Shown: positions 12,111 to 25,043, counted from the first letter of the stretch. The stretch: 64,000 nt of DNA from Lucifuga dentata (GCA_014773175.1 VXCM01000468.1:26445-90444); one strand, 5' to 3'. Numbers and translations: made by a program. The notes: a model not told the origin generated them from the letters alone.

Positions 12111-12525
12111 AAACAAGCTGAAATGTGATCATGAAACTACTACTACAACTTCAACTACTACCATCAAAATTAAATAAATAAATAAAACATATTATATTTT
12201 GATTACATTAAATTTGTTACATGTATTACATTATTACATTATACTGTATTTATGATTACGTCATTGAAGTTTTTGCGCTATGCACTTTTTTTCATGTCAT
12301 TTCTTTTCCCCTTCGCTCTCTTTCTCTCCTCACTCACGTGACATCACATCCTACCTTTCTGAAATTTAATTGTAATCTTGCAGTATTGTAGTATTAGTAT
12401 TGTAGTATTAGTTAACTATAATCCCCATTGTAAAGTGTGTAATTGGTGTTTATCTTATGTAATTATGTATCATTAATCACTGTCTGTTCACTCATTTGTG
12501 GTGTTAAGGAAATATATATATACAG

Positions 12526-12533
12526 TATATAAA
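12526..12533 (+). promoter_or_regulatory. TATA box of the lectin relic
   Basis: TATATAAA followed by a GC-richer stretch, about 150 nt before a TTTCTTTCAG acceptor that leads to the lectin ATG. It is likely the old promoter and non-coding first exon of the broken lectin gene, with possible donors near 12585 and 12602. Confidence 0.4.
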
Positions 12534-12685
12534 GAGGGCTGAGTAGTTCTGCAAGTCACTCCTTTCACCTCTGATACAAGCCTGGTGTGAGCAATAAAGC
12601 CTGTACGTATTGATCGACGTTTTAGATGGACAGAAGATATTGATAAAGTAATAGACAAATATTCCTCTTGTTTTCTTTCAGAATC

Positions 12686-13143
12686 ATGAGCAGGAACTAC
12701 TTACCCAGAAACGATGAGCTCCGCAGAGGAGACTTCCTGATGTCCAGCAATAGGAAGGGAACCATCTTCCAAATGAGTAACTCATATTTAAACAGTCAAG
12801 AAGCTCATCAAACATATGTATTGCTGCTCTAAGGTGAAACTACAATCAATCCATGGATAGATTGGAATATGGATCAATCCATATTTCTGAAATGTTTCTG
12901 TTTGTGCCCACAGAATGACGTCTTTGTTGTCTATGACTGGAAGCCTGTGTGAGCCTCAGACACACATGGATCAGGTGCTATGTGCCTGTGCATGCAGGCA
13001 AACCTGGTCATGTACAACGAAAACAACACAGCCTGGTGGCACACAGACACCTGGAGGTGTGACCTGGCAACATGTGCTGCCTGTACCTGAACTATTCTAG
13101 CGTTTTGGTGCTCATGAGGGAAAGGAAAGATATTTGGATGTGA
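12686..13143 (+). pseudogene. Lily-type (B-lectin) mannose-binding lectin pseudogene
   Basis: After TTTCAG, an exon (12686-12772) reads MSRNYLPRNDELRRGDFLMS, then SNRKGTIFQ, the standard start of fish skin and mucus lily-type lectins such as pufflectin. The expected donor is ATGAGT instead of GTGAGT (change at 12773). The second exon (from 12914, CACAG acceptor) reads NDVFVVYDWKPV, then a TGA stop (12950-12952) where the family has Trp, then ASDTHGSGAMCLCMQANLVM and YNENNTAWWHTDT. The sugar-binding QxDxNxVxY motif has lost two residues, including the Asp. A frameshift follows, after which NMCCLYLNYSSVLVLMRERK and DIWM are readable up to TGA at 13141. The broken donor, premature stop, in-frame deletion and frameshift together mean it cannot make a normal lectin. 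Its nearest gene is rtn4ip1, head to head. Confidence 0.82.
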
Positions 13144-14649
13144 TAAAACCAGAGACTCTAAAAATGACTGAAAGCCAGCTTGATTAACCAAAAATGCACC
13201 TATTGTGTAAACTGAACCCAATGAAAGCAAATGTCCAGAATTCATAAAAGTCTTTTCCTTTCTTTTTGTTTGGGGTTTGGAGTTAAATATGTTTCGGTCT
13301 CTTAGCTCTTTGTGAAATTCTTTATTTGTATGTGAAAATCTTCATGTTTTAGATGGACTTACTTCATCATTGTGGTCTTAAGATCCTCTTGTTGGATCAT
13401 GGCCCAGATTGCTACAACATGTATTTTCTTCTATTATTACAACAACAAAAATAATAATAATTCTTGATGAAAATTTTGCACAGTAATATCAAACCAAACT
13501 TATCAACAAACTGAAACCATAATGGAAGAGAAATAATTGAATTGCTCTGTGGGTTCCATTAAAGCTCAATCAGCAGGACAAAAATCCATTATGTGGCAGA
13601 AAACTGCATTATCATAACACTGAAACTGTACATGAAAAAATTATAACCTAATGTGTTTGGGAGGCCCACTCACCAGCAAAGTGACTGCTGAGTGCTCCAT
13701 CAGCTGGAGATAAATGGATGGAAAACATGCCAGCAGACATGGCAGACACTAATGGAGACAGCAAAGGGCAGCGAAGAAAACCAAAGTTGAATGGGAGGAG
13801 GATATCTTTTTATGCATGAGCAATACACAGGGGCTACACCGGGGTTTGGTTTAATGTTTACATGCTGCTTCAACTATAACATGGCATTAAACTATTACTG
13901 TATATCTTAAAGATTCATTTGGGGAATGTGGTCAGACAGGAAAATGTAACGTATCATTATCAGCTTGAATTCTTAAACCCAGAATTGCTACTTTGAGCTG
14001 GTCACCGGGAAACCTGAAAGTGGTTCATAAAACAAAAACAGCTGCCTTCCTGTTATTTGTGGACCACTAGTTTGCTGCTGCAAGAAAGGAGGAGTTGCTA
14101 GGAGTTGGTAGTCAGGAAGACCAAACTGTCTGCCTTCCTGTCATCCTAATTGTAGCTAAACCAAATCGCGCTTATCTCACAACATCAGCAGCAAATAACA
14201 TGGCATTGCATTTGGCAGCAGAATTAATGTGCTATCTATTTTTGCAGAGATCGAAGAGAGAGAAAGAGCGAGGTGTAAAAAGAAAAAGAGAGAAAGTGTG
14301 TGTGTGTGTGCAAGATGTGGACTAAGAGAGAGAGAGCGACCCCTGAGGGGTGCTGTGTGATCATGATTCAGCATGAAACCAGGCAACAAATAGCCATATC
14401 ATTATAATAACAGGGGGCTCCCAGGGGGGGAGAGGACACGCTGAATATTGGGTGATTTGTCTTTGCTGCTTCATTACAGTAGAACCATCTAATGAATTAT
14501 TATTCAATAAAACCTCCCTTCCATGTTACTGAGAGGAGGGGAGGGGACACCATGTCTTCAGCAGCAGCTAAAGAAAGGTGGTCCCTATTGATGGTTTCCT
14601 GTTACCTAGCTACCCAAAAGACGACCAGACATGACAGCAGCACCTGTCT
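13144..14649. other. Non-coding spacer downstream of the lectin relic
   Basis: No gene-like frame. Mostly unique AT-rich sequence with a short (GA)n/(TG)n patch near 14250-14340. Confidence 0.6.
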
Positions 14650-15371
14650 AAAAGGACTATACGGCGATTTTACATTTTTAAGCCTGATAAATACTACCTG
14701 CATACACATTATGTTACAAAACACCATTTTCCAAAACATAAAACCATATTTTACTTTTCTTGTAATTTTGCTATATCCCCTAATCTTTCAAAATCAAATG
14801 TTCAGATGATACACCCACCACAAAATTCAACATATATCCTAATGTAGAATGCACGATCATTTTAAATTTCTAAAAGCTGTCTTCTCCTGGGACTATATTC
14901 CCTGGCGGAGAAATACTTTCTGTAGCTGTGCAGCTCTATGTTGAAGCAGTTAAATAAAGTTACTTTGACAAAAAACTTAATAGACATCGTGTTCCCTGTG
15001 ATGGATTACTTATCTCAAAGGACCATATCATCCATTTTGCATATTTGAGCCTAATATATTCAATTTTCATACATGTTACATTACTGACAATCATTTCCCA
15101 AAGGATAAAACCATATTTCAGCTTTCCTAAAAGTTTGCAAAATCTCTTAATCTTTCAAAATCAAATATTCAAGTGATACACCCACCTTAAAAATCCGTGT
15201 TTCTCCTGCTAATAGTTACACAGCCTTATGAAGTCACGGTCCTTTAAATTTTTTTGATAAACAGAGGTCTTCTTTTGGGATTATATTCCCCGGTGGAGAC
15301 ATACATTCACTCCACACTTCTTATTGCACTTAACACCTAAAATTATGAAACTTCAAATAAAAAAAAAAAAA

Positions 15372-15440
<69 letters not shown>

Positions 15441-15801
15441 NTGAAACCAATGGAGGTCTGGAAGGTAGGAAAAACATTTTTAATTCACTGTTCCAGTAGT
15501 ATGCTTTGGGAAATGATTGTCAGTAATGTTACATGTATGAAAATTGAATATATTAGGCTCAAACATGCAAAATGGGTGGTATGGTCCTTTAAGTGTGTTT
15601 CAAGTCTCTATAAGTCAATTTTTATAGCATATTGGAATGAACTGAAACCAATATCCATCTGGAAGGTAGGAAAAACAACTCTAAAATTTACCTCTCCAGT
15701 AGTATATTTTGAGAAATTGCTGTCAGTAACATAAGGTGAATGTGGGTTTGTATACCATAAATTGGGCTCAAACATGCAAAATCGCCGATACTGTCCTTTA
15801 A
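14650..15801. mobile_element. Older MITE copy carrying a nested younger MITE
   Basis: Older-type left arm (14650-15014) and right arm (15593-15801) are separated by a younger copy. The two outer parts rejoin as one older element across the TCAA/TTAA target. Confidence 0.8.
15015..15592. mobile_element. Younger TTAA MITE nested in an older copy
   Basis: Complete terminal repeats. The middle is interrupted by a long A-run and an N (15359-15441) where the assembly has probably collapsed. Confidence 0.82.
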
Positions 15802-16242
15802 ATTTATGTTTTTCAGCTCCGTGCAGCTTATCTGGGCCTTTTCACCATCTTGGGACTTGTGGCCCAAATAATGCGATCGCTCCATAAAAAAAATGACAGT
15901 TTTTATAATTGAATAGAATGGTCTGGAAAACCACCGTGGACACATGACCTGTTGGATGCTTTGGAGCTTTCAGCTCGCCCTCAGGCCATCTACCTCACCT
16001 GCACGAGGAAAAACACATTTTGCATAAAAATTATATTCCTTTTCCACCCCTCGTCATCCATCCCCTCTTCAGTTTTTCATCAGACAAACCAATTATCAAG
16101 CAAATCTCCAGCTGCTGTCATGCCACAGATAAATGGCAAGACTATGGCGAGGTTAGACATGACTCATTGCCTCCAAAGAGGAGCTAGATAATGATCACAA
16201 ACACTGTTTATTATATAAGAAGATAATTTGAACTCAGCCAAG

Positions 16243-16290
<48 letters not shown>

Positions 16291-16884
16291 ACTGTGCACC
16301 ATCTCCAGTTGGGCTCTGAGATATTTTTAGATCAAACGATTGGTTTCTCTCCCTGGAAACTGACCCATTTTTGTGTTTTTCTTGAACAGGTCAGACACTA
16401 GCACACACAATGAAAGCTGCGGCGACTTCTTTAAAATGTCACTCAACCCATTTTGGTTTTCGCAATATGTGGAAGTGAATGTTAATTATTTTCAGGAGAT
16501 GAATTCATTGTTTTGTTCTTCTGGTCACTTTAATTGGCTTCCTGCATGCAGCACAACTGGGAATTTGCCTATCTGCACGTCCCTCAGAGACATGTTGTAC
16601 AGCAAAGAGCATTGACAGCGGGGGGTNGGGGATGTTTAGAAAATAGACAGGACCAGCTCACCTGGAGCAGGTAAGGGCACATTATCATATGGAATCTTTA
16701 GCATGGATGGGTTCAGCTGAATCTGCGATCTGCTGCTATGACACGATCTCTCTGAACCTGATGTACATAAGATAAACATTCTCTGGGTTATTGTCAGCAA
16801 AACCATGTATAAATAAAGATAACACAAGCCTGTTGTGAGTCTCATGTATGTACAGTAATGTGTGCATAATGTACAAAGATATTT
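15802..16884. other. Repeat-poor non-coding spacer
   Basis: Nothing coding. The part from about 16020 to 16240 has balanced composition and no repeat similarity inside the window, so it could hold a conserved non-coding element; this is only a guess. Confidence 0.4.
16255..16284 (+). repeat. (GA)n microsatellite
   Basis: Dinucleotide run following a short (AC)n. Confidence 0.9.
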
Positions 16885-17532
16885 TTAAAAAATCAATGCA
16901 TATATTCACAATGAAGGTATAATTTGATATACTTTGTGCATTACCTGTTTAAAACTATATTTATATTTAATGTATCATTTGATATATATTCACTGTATAT
17001 ATCTTATGTTAACTGTGCACTCTCATATAGTACATAAATCCATATCCATCAAAGCAGCCATTAAAGTGTGCAATACTTCCATGAATATAAAAAAAATCAT
17101 TTAACAATATATGTGTGTGTGTGTGTATAATGTCACCACGTATAATAATATGCATTTGAAAAATCAATGCATATATTCACAATTAAGGTATAATTTGATA
17201 TACTTTGTGCATCAACTGCTTAAAAGTATATTTATATTTAATGTATCATTTGATAAAAATTTACTCTATATATCTTATGTTAACTGTGCACTGTCACATA
17301 CTAGTAATATATCCAAATCCATCAGAGCAGCCATTAAAGTGTGCAATGCATGCATGAATATAAAAAAAATACATTTAACAAATGTGTATAATGTCCTCAT
17401 GTATGATAATATGCATTTTTTTTTAAAAATCAATGCATATATCCACAATGAAGATATAATTTAATATACTTTGTGCATCATCTGTTTAATTTCATGTATC
17501 ATTTGATATATTTACATTTGATATATATACAG

Positions 17533-17592
<60 letters not shown>

Positions 17593-17598
17593 CTGNAG

Positions 17599-17658
<60 letters not shown>

Positions 17659-17925
17659 CTGTATATATCTCATGTTAAGCTGTACACTTATTTACATACA
17701 ATCAAATACATCAAAGCAGCCATTAAAGTGTGCAATACATGCATAAATATAAAAAATGTAACAATATGTATGTGTATAATGTCCCCACTTACGACAATAT
17801 GCATTTTTAAAAAATCAATAAATATATTCACAATTAAGGTGAGTAATATATTTTAATTGATAACTAATTTGATATATTTTGATATATTTTGTGCATCACC
17901 TGTAAGAATGTCCACGCATGCAAAT
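16885..17925. repeat. Tandem repeat of about 270 bp, AT-rich, about 4 units
   Basis: AATCAATGCATATATTCACA recurs at about 16891, 17162 and 17428, with a degenerate fourth start at 17813. Each unit includes CAGCCATTAAAGTGTGCAAT. The third unit is expanded by (TA)n/(TG)n and holds an assembly N at 17596. Confidence 0.8.
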
Positions 17926-18168
17926 TGATTGAAGTATCTAACTCGTAATTAATGTATATACAATATGTGTGCAATACATATAAAAATATGGATACATAAA
18001 TTTTAAATAAAACGCTAAGATATATAAATCAAAACATAGAAACGACATTTGTTGCAGAATAAAGACGATGCTTGTCTTCTGTGTGTGGTTTAATAAAAGC
18101 TCAATTGAGGGGAGAAGAGTTATCTTCCAGCAGTTTTATAACAGTACGATAAGATGATGTGTTAAGTG

Positions 18169-18174
<6 letters not shown>

Positions 18175-18233
<59 letters not shown>

Positions 18234-18248
18234 CAGAGAGACAGAGAG
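18175..18248 (+). repeat. (GA)n microsatellite
   Basis: Long GA run with interspersed CAGAGA units at its end. Confidence 0.95.
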
Positions 18249-18458
18249 GGTATCATTCTCCAAATAAGAAAACATTTGGAGGGAGTATCAGGAGTTTTAG
18301 ATGGGGAGTAAGAATGATTCCAGCTGCAGGATAAATCTGAAAAGGTCAACCTTGACCCATCACGCCATGCTGAGGTACACAACCTGAAACATCATTTGCT
18401 ACAGTATATCTGTACATGTCCTCATCTTAGAACAAAACATCATATTCTTTCAGTACAG

Positions 18459-18459
<1 letters not shown>

Positions 18460-18517
<58 letters not shown>

Positions 18518-18655
18518 NACACACACACACACACACGGTGAGGAAGTGACACAGGAAACAGAGCATTCTTCCGTTCATCCCACAGGTTGCATCTTATCTG
18601 CAGGCTTCCTCCACACTGCAGCAGCAGCAACAGCGGTGGAAAGAAAACACACACA

Positions 18656-18690
<35 letters not shown>

Positions 18691-18802
18691 CAGTCTGTGT
18701 TTTTGTCCAGAGGATTAGGAAAAACTACAGTGTATCTGCTGATGTCAGAGTTATCTCTCTCACTTAAGCCTTGACTCTCTGAGACCAGCAGACTTCCCCG
18801 CN

Positions 18803-18835
<33 letters not shown>
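18460..18835 (+). repeat. Three (CA)n microsatellites
   Basis: (CA)n at 18460-18536, 18649-18688 and 18802-18832, separated by short unique sequence. Assembly Ns at 18518 and 18802. Confidence 0.95.
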
Positions 18836-18836
<1 letters not shown>

Positions 18837-19613
18837 CACGTACACACACACAAACACACAGATGACTGTTTCTCAAAAATAAGATATGACAGTGACACAA
18901 ATCTAGATTCTATGAAAGATGTTCTCAAAGATGGCAGCAGCCTCCTTGGCTTCTTTGGGTCATCATGTCGTGAATTCACCTCTCCAGTTTCCTTCATTGT
19001 GTTTTCGCACGGTTGTTTTTCTTTTCTTTTCTTGTCTGTACTTTTCCCTCCTCTATTTTTTGTCAGCTCTTCATTACTGTCATTGGTTGTTTGTGTGTCT
19101 GTCTTTGCTTGTTTCTATGCTGAACCTTTCTCCTCTCTGACAGGCAATGATTATTAGTTGCAAATCAAACAGTGCAAATTAGATATTGTAATGTAGTCTT
19201 GCAAAAAGGGGAGGAGGAGGAGGGCCACATGTTCATGCAAGTACAGACATGCACACACACACACACACACAAAGCAATCTGCTGTTGCAGCATCAAATTG
19301 TGTGTATACTGTATATATTTATCTATAAAATGGTATGTTCCAGTTGTAGCCCACGCTAGAACTATATATACAGACAGGTTTCAAAAAATGAAAAAGAAAA
19401 AAGATGGTGGATGTTACCTCTTGAGAGATTGGACTAGGTGTGTGATCAGAGGTTGGTAATAGATATATATATATAAATATCTATAATTATTATATTATAT
19501 ATTATCATATAGTTATATATAAATATATCAAAATATATAGGTATATGATGTAAAACTTATATTGTATTGCATCATAAGTCTATTGTCTATGGTAATTCAG
19601 CAATATGTTTGAC

Positions 19614-19957
19614 TTAAAGGAGTATACTGGTGTTTTTTGCATGCCCAATAATTATAACCCACATACACGTTACGTTTCTGACGACCATTTCCCAAAACAT
19701 ACATGGAGCGGTAAAATATTAGAATTGTTTTTCCTACCTTCCAGACTGCCATTTGTTTCACTTCATTCCAATGCACAATTAAAATCAACATATATTACTT
19801 ATCTCATGTTTGAGATAAGTAATCACCGCAAACACGACATCTATTACATTTTTTTTGTCGAAGTAACTTTGTTTAATCCGTCTAACACAGAGCTGCATGG
19901 AAGACGATATATGTCTCCGCCAGGGAAGAAATTAAAAATGACCGTCCCTTCTAATTA
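19614..19957. mobile_element. Older TTAA MITE, truncated
   Basis: Left terminus TTAAAGGAGTATAC and inner arm are present; the distal arm is missing where LINE-derived sequence begins. Contains a perfect hairpin at 19794-19823. Confidence 0.7.
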
Positions 19958-20476
19958 ATGACAAAACTAAGATATTGATTATATTATTGATTGATTGCTT
20001 ATTGATTTTTGGAAAAACCCATCTCCGGTCCCTAATGTGATTATTGATGGCAATATGGTAGAGCGTGTGCACCAATACAAATATCCTGACACCATTATTG
20101 ATAATAAGTTGACATTTAGCATCAACACAGAGGCAATTCATAAAAATGTCAATCAAGACTCTACTGCCTTCAAAAGCTTCATTCATTAGGCATCAACAGA
20201 ACCAATCTGAGTGCATTTTACAGATGTTTTATTGAATCTTTTAGCTTTTGGTCTTATTTGTTGGTTCAGAGGGTTGTCTGTAAAGAGTTGAGGGATTTTT
20301 GACATAGTAGGGGAGAAACAGAAAAGCCTAATGGAACTCTATGAGCGTAGGTCTGATAGTAAAGCTCGGCTCACGTACTGAATAAGTGTTATGACCTGCT
20401 GCCATCAGGCCGGCATTTCCGTAAATTCTCCACTGTTAGAACCAAATCTAGTTTTATTTCTAAATCTATTCACTTG
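19958..20476 (+). mobile_element. LINE 3' portion, degenerate
   Basis: Reads IDGNMVERVHQYKYPDTIID and NKLTFSINTEAIHKN, then frameshifted INRTNLSAFYRCFIESF, the post-catalytic part of a fish non-LTR retrotransposon. Truncated by a MITE. Confidence 0.72.
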
Positions 20477-20946
20477 TTAAAGGACCATACCAGCCATTTT
20501 GCATGTTTGAGCCTAATATATTCAATTTTCATACATGTAAGATTACTGACAATCATTTCCCAAATCCATCATCATGAACAACAGGTATATTCAGGTTTTT
20601 TTCAAAGTTATGTAATTTTAGTGTTTAAGTAAAATAAAAAGCACAGAGTGAATGTATGTCTCCACCGGGGAATATAGTCCCAAAAGAATACCTACGTTTA
20701 TCAAAAATTAAAATGACTGTGACTTCATAATTTTTATTTTCATAACTATTAGTAGCAGAAACATTGATTTTTAAGGTGGGTGTGTCACTTGAATATTTAA
20801 TTTTGAAAGATTAAGAGATTTTGCAAAATATCAGGAAAACTGAAATACAGTTTCATCCTTTGGGAAATGATTCTCAGCCATGTAACATGTATGAAAATTT
20901 AATATATTAGGTTCAAACATGCAAAATGGGTGGTATGATCCTTTAA
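20477..20946. mobile_element. Younger TTAA MITE, internally deleted
   Basis: TTAA at both ends; the left inner arm is shortened. It inserts at the 3' end of a LINE relic. Confidence 0.8.
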
Positions 20947-21189
20947 ACAGACATTCACCCACATAGTTGGTATATGGAAGCTGCTATTGTGTGTGTTTTA
21001 CTGGTAAAGTTTATTCAAGTGATCTGTATTTGTTTCAGTCATGCATTCTTAAAGAGCAGATGATCTTATATGAAAGATCAGTCACTGTATATCAACTAAA
21101 TGTTACTTATATTAGGAGCATAGATTAGATTGTTTAGTACAATGGGTGTTGATATGTTGTCTTGCATTTTTATTTATTTATTGTTCTTT

Positions 21190-22010
21190 GTCATTGGCAG
21201 CAACGACGTCGTTCTATTGTATGCTGATGAAATTGTTCTCTGGCTGAGTCTGAAAATGAATTACAAAACTTGTTGAATCTGTTAAATACTAGGTGTTACA
21301 AATGAAGGTCATCTATAAATCAGAGTAAAACACAGATAATTCAGTTCAGGAAAAAAGGTATCCCATAGAGTATGAAAAGCCTGACGTATGGGCCTGTAAT
21401 ACTAGAATATGTTAATGAATATAATATTTATGATTTATTTTTTATGAATTTGTGAGTTATGAAGCCGGAACTAAGATCCTAGCTGACTTAGCTGGTAGAG
21501 TATTAGAATCTGTTGTGAATAAAATACAAATATGCAAAGATCTTGGTTACACAACTTATTTCCACCTTTACGATGCCTGTGTCTCTCTTATACTGAACTA
21601 TGCTGCAGGAATATGGGATTTAAAGAATGTTAGACTGCAGATTCTATATTGAACAGAGCTATACAATGCTTTTTGGCTGTTCAGGGAGTGGCTCAGTACA
21701 ATGGAAATGTGAAATGATTCAGTTCTGGAACCGTTTAATTGATATGGCTGAAGACAGGATAAATAAGAAGGATAAATACAAAAGTCTTACACAACTCTCC
21801 ATGGGACAAAGAAATTTCTGCTATTTTTGAAGAAGCTGGTTTACAGTATGTCTATAGAAACAATTTACAATGTAAAGTTAATACAATCAAAATTCTTTTT
21901 GTATTTGAAGAAAAATGGTCTACGTATATTCTGTTAAAACCAAAATTGCAGATATATGTCATGAATGAGATAGTAAAGTTGTCTTGTATCTTGTAGCTTA
22001 TATATCGTTT
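21190..22010 (+). mobile_element. Second, different LINE relic
   Basis: Reads LLYADEIVLWLSLKMN (YADE in place of YADD), then frameshifted SINQSKTQIIQFRKKG, then ILADLAGRVLESVVNKI, DACVSLILNYAAGIW, and PWDKEISAIFEEAGLQ. Several frameshifts. A distinct family from the piece at 19958. Confidence 0.72.
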
Positions 22011-22082
22011 TGTGTTTTGGAAAACAGTTGTCAGGATAGTATTTACTGAGCTTAAACATGCAAAATCGGTACAGGCCTTTAA
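22011..22082. mobile_element. TTAA MITE right-arm fragment
   Basis: Ends GCAAAATCGGTACAGGCCT/TTAA, the older-type terminus. Confidence 0.55.
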
Positions 22083-22536
22083 CCTGAGAGACACTGCTGT
22101 TACGCTTGTGCTAGTTTACCTCAAAACCCAGTTTGATGAAAAGTGTAAAGAGAAAAAGTCTCATGCCAGAGACCATTTCACTTACAAAAACATATCTAAG
22201 CTTCTTGCTCTACAGTCCAAATGTGTCTCGCACCTAATTGGGCAGACATCTGAAAAGGAAATACAGTCATTATACAAATGTCACTGGCTGCTGGTGGAGC
22301 ATAGACAAAGAAGAAAGGAGCAGGAGGAGGTGCAGAGGCTAGAGAGCAGAGCAGGCAGGCTGGAAATGAGACATCATCAAGGCAAAAAGGCTATTCTAAC
22401 ACAGCAATTTATCTTCCATGCAATGACACATTATGTTCGACATGTAAATGTAACCATAAATCTAAACCATATTATCTCCATCGTCGGGCGCCAGTTTCCT
22501 TTTGACCAGTTACATCCTCTTTATTTTGAAAAATAA
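22083..22536 (+). other. Unexplained open frame of about 150 codons
   Basis: An uninterrupted frame reading LRDTAVTLVLVYLKTQFDEK and ending QFPFDQLHPLYFEK before TAA. Its apparent ATG lies in a MITE fragment, so the real start, if any, is unknown. It has a Lys/Glu/Gln-rich helical middle. I do not recognise a family; chance or transposon origin is most likely. Confidence 0.2.
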
Positions 22537-23205
22537 AGCCGCAGTAACTCTCCAGCAATTGTCTCCTGATTTCCCCAGCATCTTATTTGCCATTCAAAAC
22601 CAGTCATCACACTACTTGTGCGTGTGAGAGGTGATAATATTGTTGGGAAGAGGAAGTCATGCGTTATCTGACATTCATACAGAACTGAAAAGATCTACGG
22701 GTGACCTTTTGATGAAAATCACACTGGAGAACACTTTAAATATCAAGTGAATCAGTAATGACATGTAATCTCAGTAAACATATGCTAACATACATAACAT
22801 ACACAAAATGTACAAAAAAAAAAAAAAAAAAAANAAAAAAAAAAAAAAAAAAAACGGCAAAACTACAGCAAAGAAGAAAAGTTCTTCAGTCCCAGTTTGC
22901 ACACTAAACACTGGTGGCCATCCTGGTTCAGAATATGTGACAACTCCAAATATATTTTACAGCCATATTATAATCCTGTTAAATAAATAATAAATAATAG
23001 AAAAATGCATTATTATTTGTAAATCGTACACTCTCAGGGGTCATGTTATATGGATTTCCATGTTCTTATTCTCATTTCAGGGTCTATGTTGAAATCTTTG
23101 CAATGCTTCAATTAGCAAAAAAAAAAAAAAAAANAAAAAAAAAAAAAAAACAGATCCACTTTCTTGGGCACTGCTGTTCACAATGAGTGAAAACAGGCCA
23201 TCTCT

Positions 23206-23632
23206 TTAAAGGACCATACCAGTGATAGTTCATGTTTCAGCCCAATAAAAACATGTAATGCATACATGCCTTGGTAAAAGCCGTCTTCTTCTTCTTCCCT
23301 AGCAGAGACATACAGTTTCTTCCCTGATCCTCCAGCGCCATGTTGGATCGGTTAAATAAAGTTACTTTAAAAACAAAAAACCTAATGTGTTGTTCACGTG
23401 ATGGACTGTCATAGACTACGTATCTCAAGCATGTTTCAAATCTGTGTTTCAAGATTTTAATATCATACTAGAATGAACTGAAACCAATGGCAGTCTGGAA
23501 GAAGGAAAACAAAAATCTGAAATTTACCATGAAAGTAGTATATTTTGGGAAAATGGTTGTCAGTAATGTAACATGCATGCAGATTGTATATATTGGGCTC
23601 AAACATGCACAATCGCCGGAATGGTCCTTTAA
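23206..23632. mobile_element. Older TTAA MITE, shortened
   Basis: TTAA at both ends; AGGACCATACCAGTGAT start and AATCGCCGGAATGGTCCT end. Lacks part of the left inner arm. Confidence 0.78.
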
Positions 23633-24352
23633 AGCCTTCTTCCAAAAATCCCAATCTGTTCTGATTGGCTAGCTGCACCACAGACTGTGAAACGGATGCT
23701 AGCTAAACATCAGCTTACTAGCCTCATAGCTGGTGGGTGTGTCTGACCGAGCATGTAGGCAGGTAAATTCACCTGTTACGTGCTGATGTCATTATGTTAC
23801 GGTAGCAAACAGGAGGTGGGGGTGCATTTGTAAAACCTCAGATTTTGCAATTTTGACAATTTGAAACATATACTCCTACTATATTACACTATAAAAATGA
23901 GGGGAAAATGTAAAAAAAAAAAAAAAAAAAANAAAAAAAAAAAAAAAAAAAGCAAAAATTTCTCAAGCAGGACTACAGGATAGAAGGTTATTTTTTTTTT
24001 AAAGTCTGTTTGTAAAAATTATTTTTCTTAAAATAAACTGTCTTTGCTAGCCTGAGTTGTTCAGGTCCTTGGCTGCCTTGAGCCTTGACTGGTGCTGGAG
24101 AATAATTTTCTGGAGCAGACATTTCATTCTGCCTACACACTTAATAGGTCAGGTTGACTCTTGACATTTAAAATGTTGAGTCAACATACATAACTACAAT
24201 TTCATCATAATCTGCATATGTAATTGGTTTGCCTTTAACTTCATTAAACAAAATATTTGAAAAAAAAAAGTCAAAGTTATTGCAGAGCTTTAAAAATCAT
24301 GCTAACTGGTTTTAGATCCCAGCTATTAAAATTAAAAGACTTGTGAGATGTA

Positions 24353-24355
24353 AAA

Positions 24356-24394
<39 letters not shown>

Positions 24395-24396
24395 AT
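24353..24396 (+). repeat. (AAAT)n microsatellite
   Basis: About eleven AAAT units. Confidence 0.95.
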
Positions 24397-25042
24397 CATT
24401 TCATCAAAAAGCGTATGAGTCAGCAGCTCTCTTGCCAGAACTTCCAGCTGGTCCCTGTTCCGGATGTTGTGGCCATTAAAGTGATATCTTTTTTTTTTGT
24501 TTTGCTTCCTTTATGAGACACAGTTCAATCCAGAAATCACACATTAGTCCACTAAGTAGGTAATAATGATAAATAATACATTTAAAGAGAACAGAAAAAT
24601 ACTAATTCAATTTTTCCTTTGTGTGGCACATGTTTTGTAGGATTTTATGCCTGGAGCCAATTTTGATCTAAAACATAAGAATATCTTGCATCCCCTTTGC
24701 AGAAATAAATTAGATTTCATAAGACCTTTGCTGGTGTTTCACTTTTTTTTTCTGACAAAAAGCAAAGAAAAACACAGAATCCTTTTGATTATTGAGAAGT
24801 CGCAGGAACCCCATTTATTTTCACAAGCAGATAAAAAATCTATCTTCATCTTCATCTAAGCTAATGTGCTTTGAATGAGAAATGTTTGCTAAAACTTTAT
24901 ATTTTTAGTTGACCTTATAATGAGATCTCTGCAGGAAAACCAATTTTTGCTGTGAGAAGCCTATCAGGTGTTTCTGACAAGCAAGTGCGGCTTGGTAAAA
25001 GTGCATTGATTCTCTGTCGCGCTGCAGACCAGATGGTACTGA

Positions 25043-25043
<1 letters not shown>

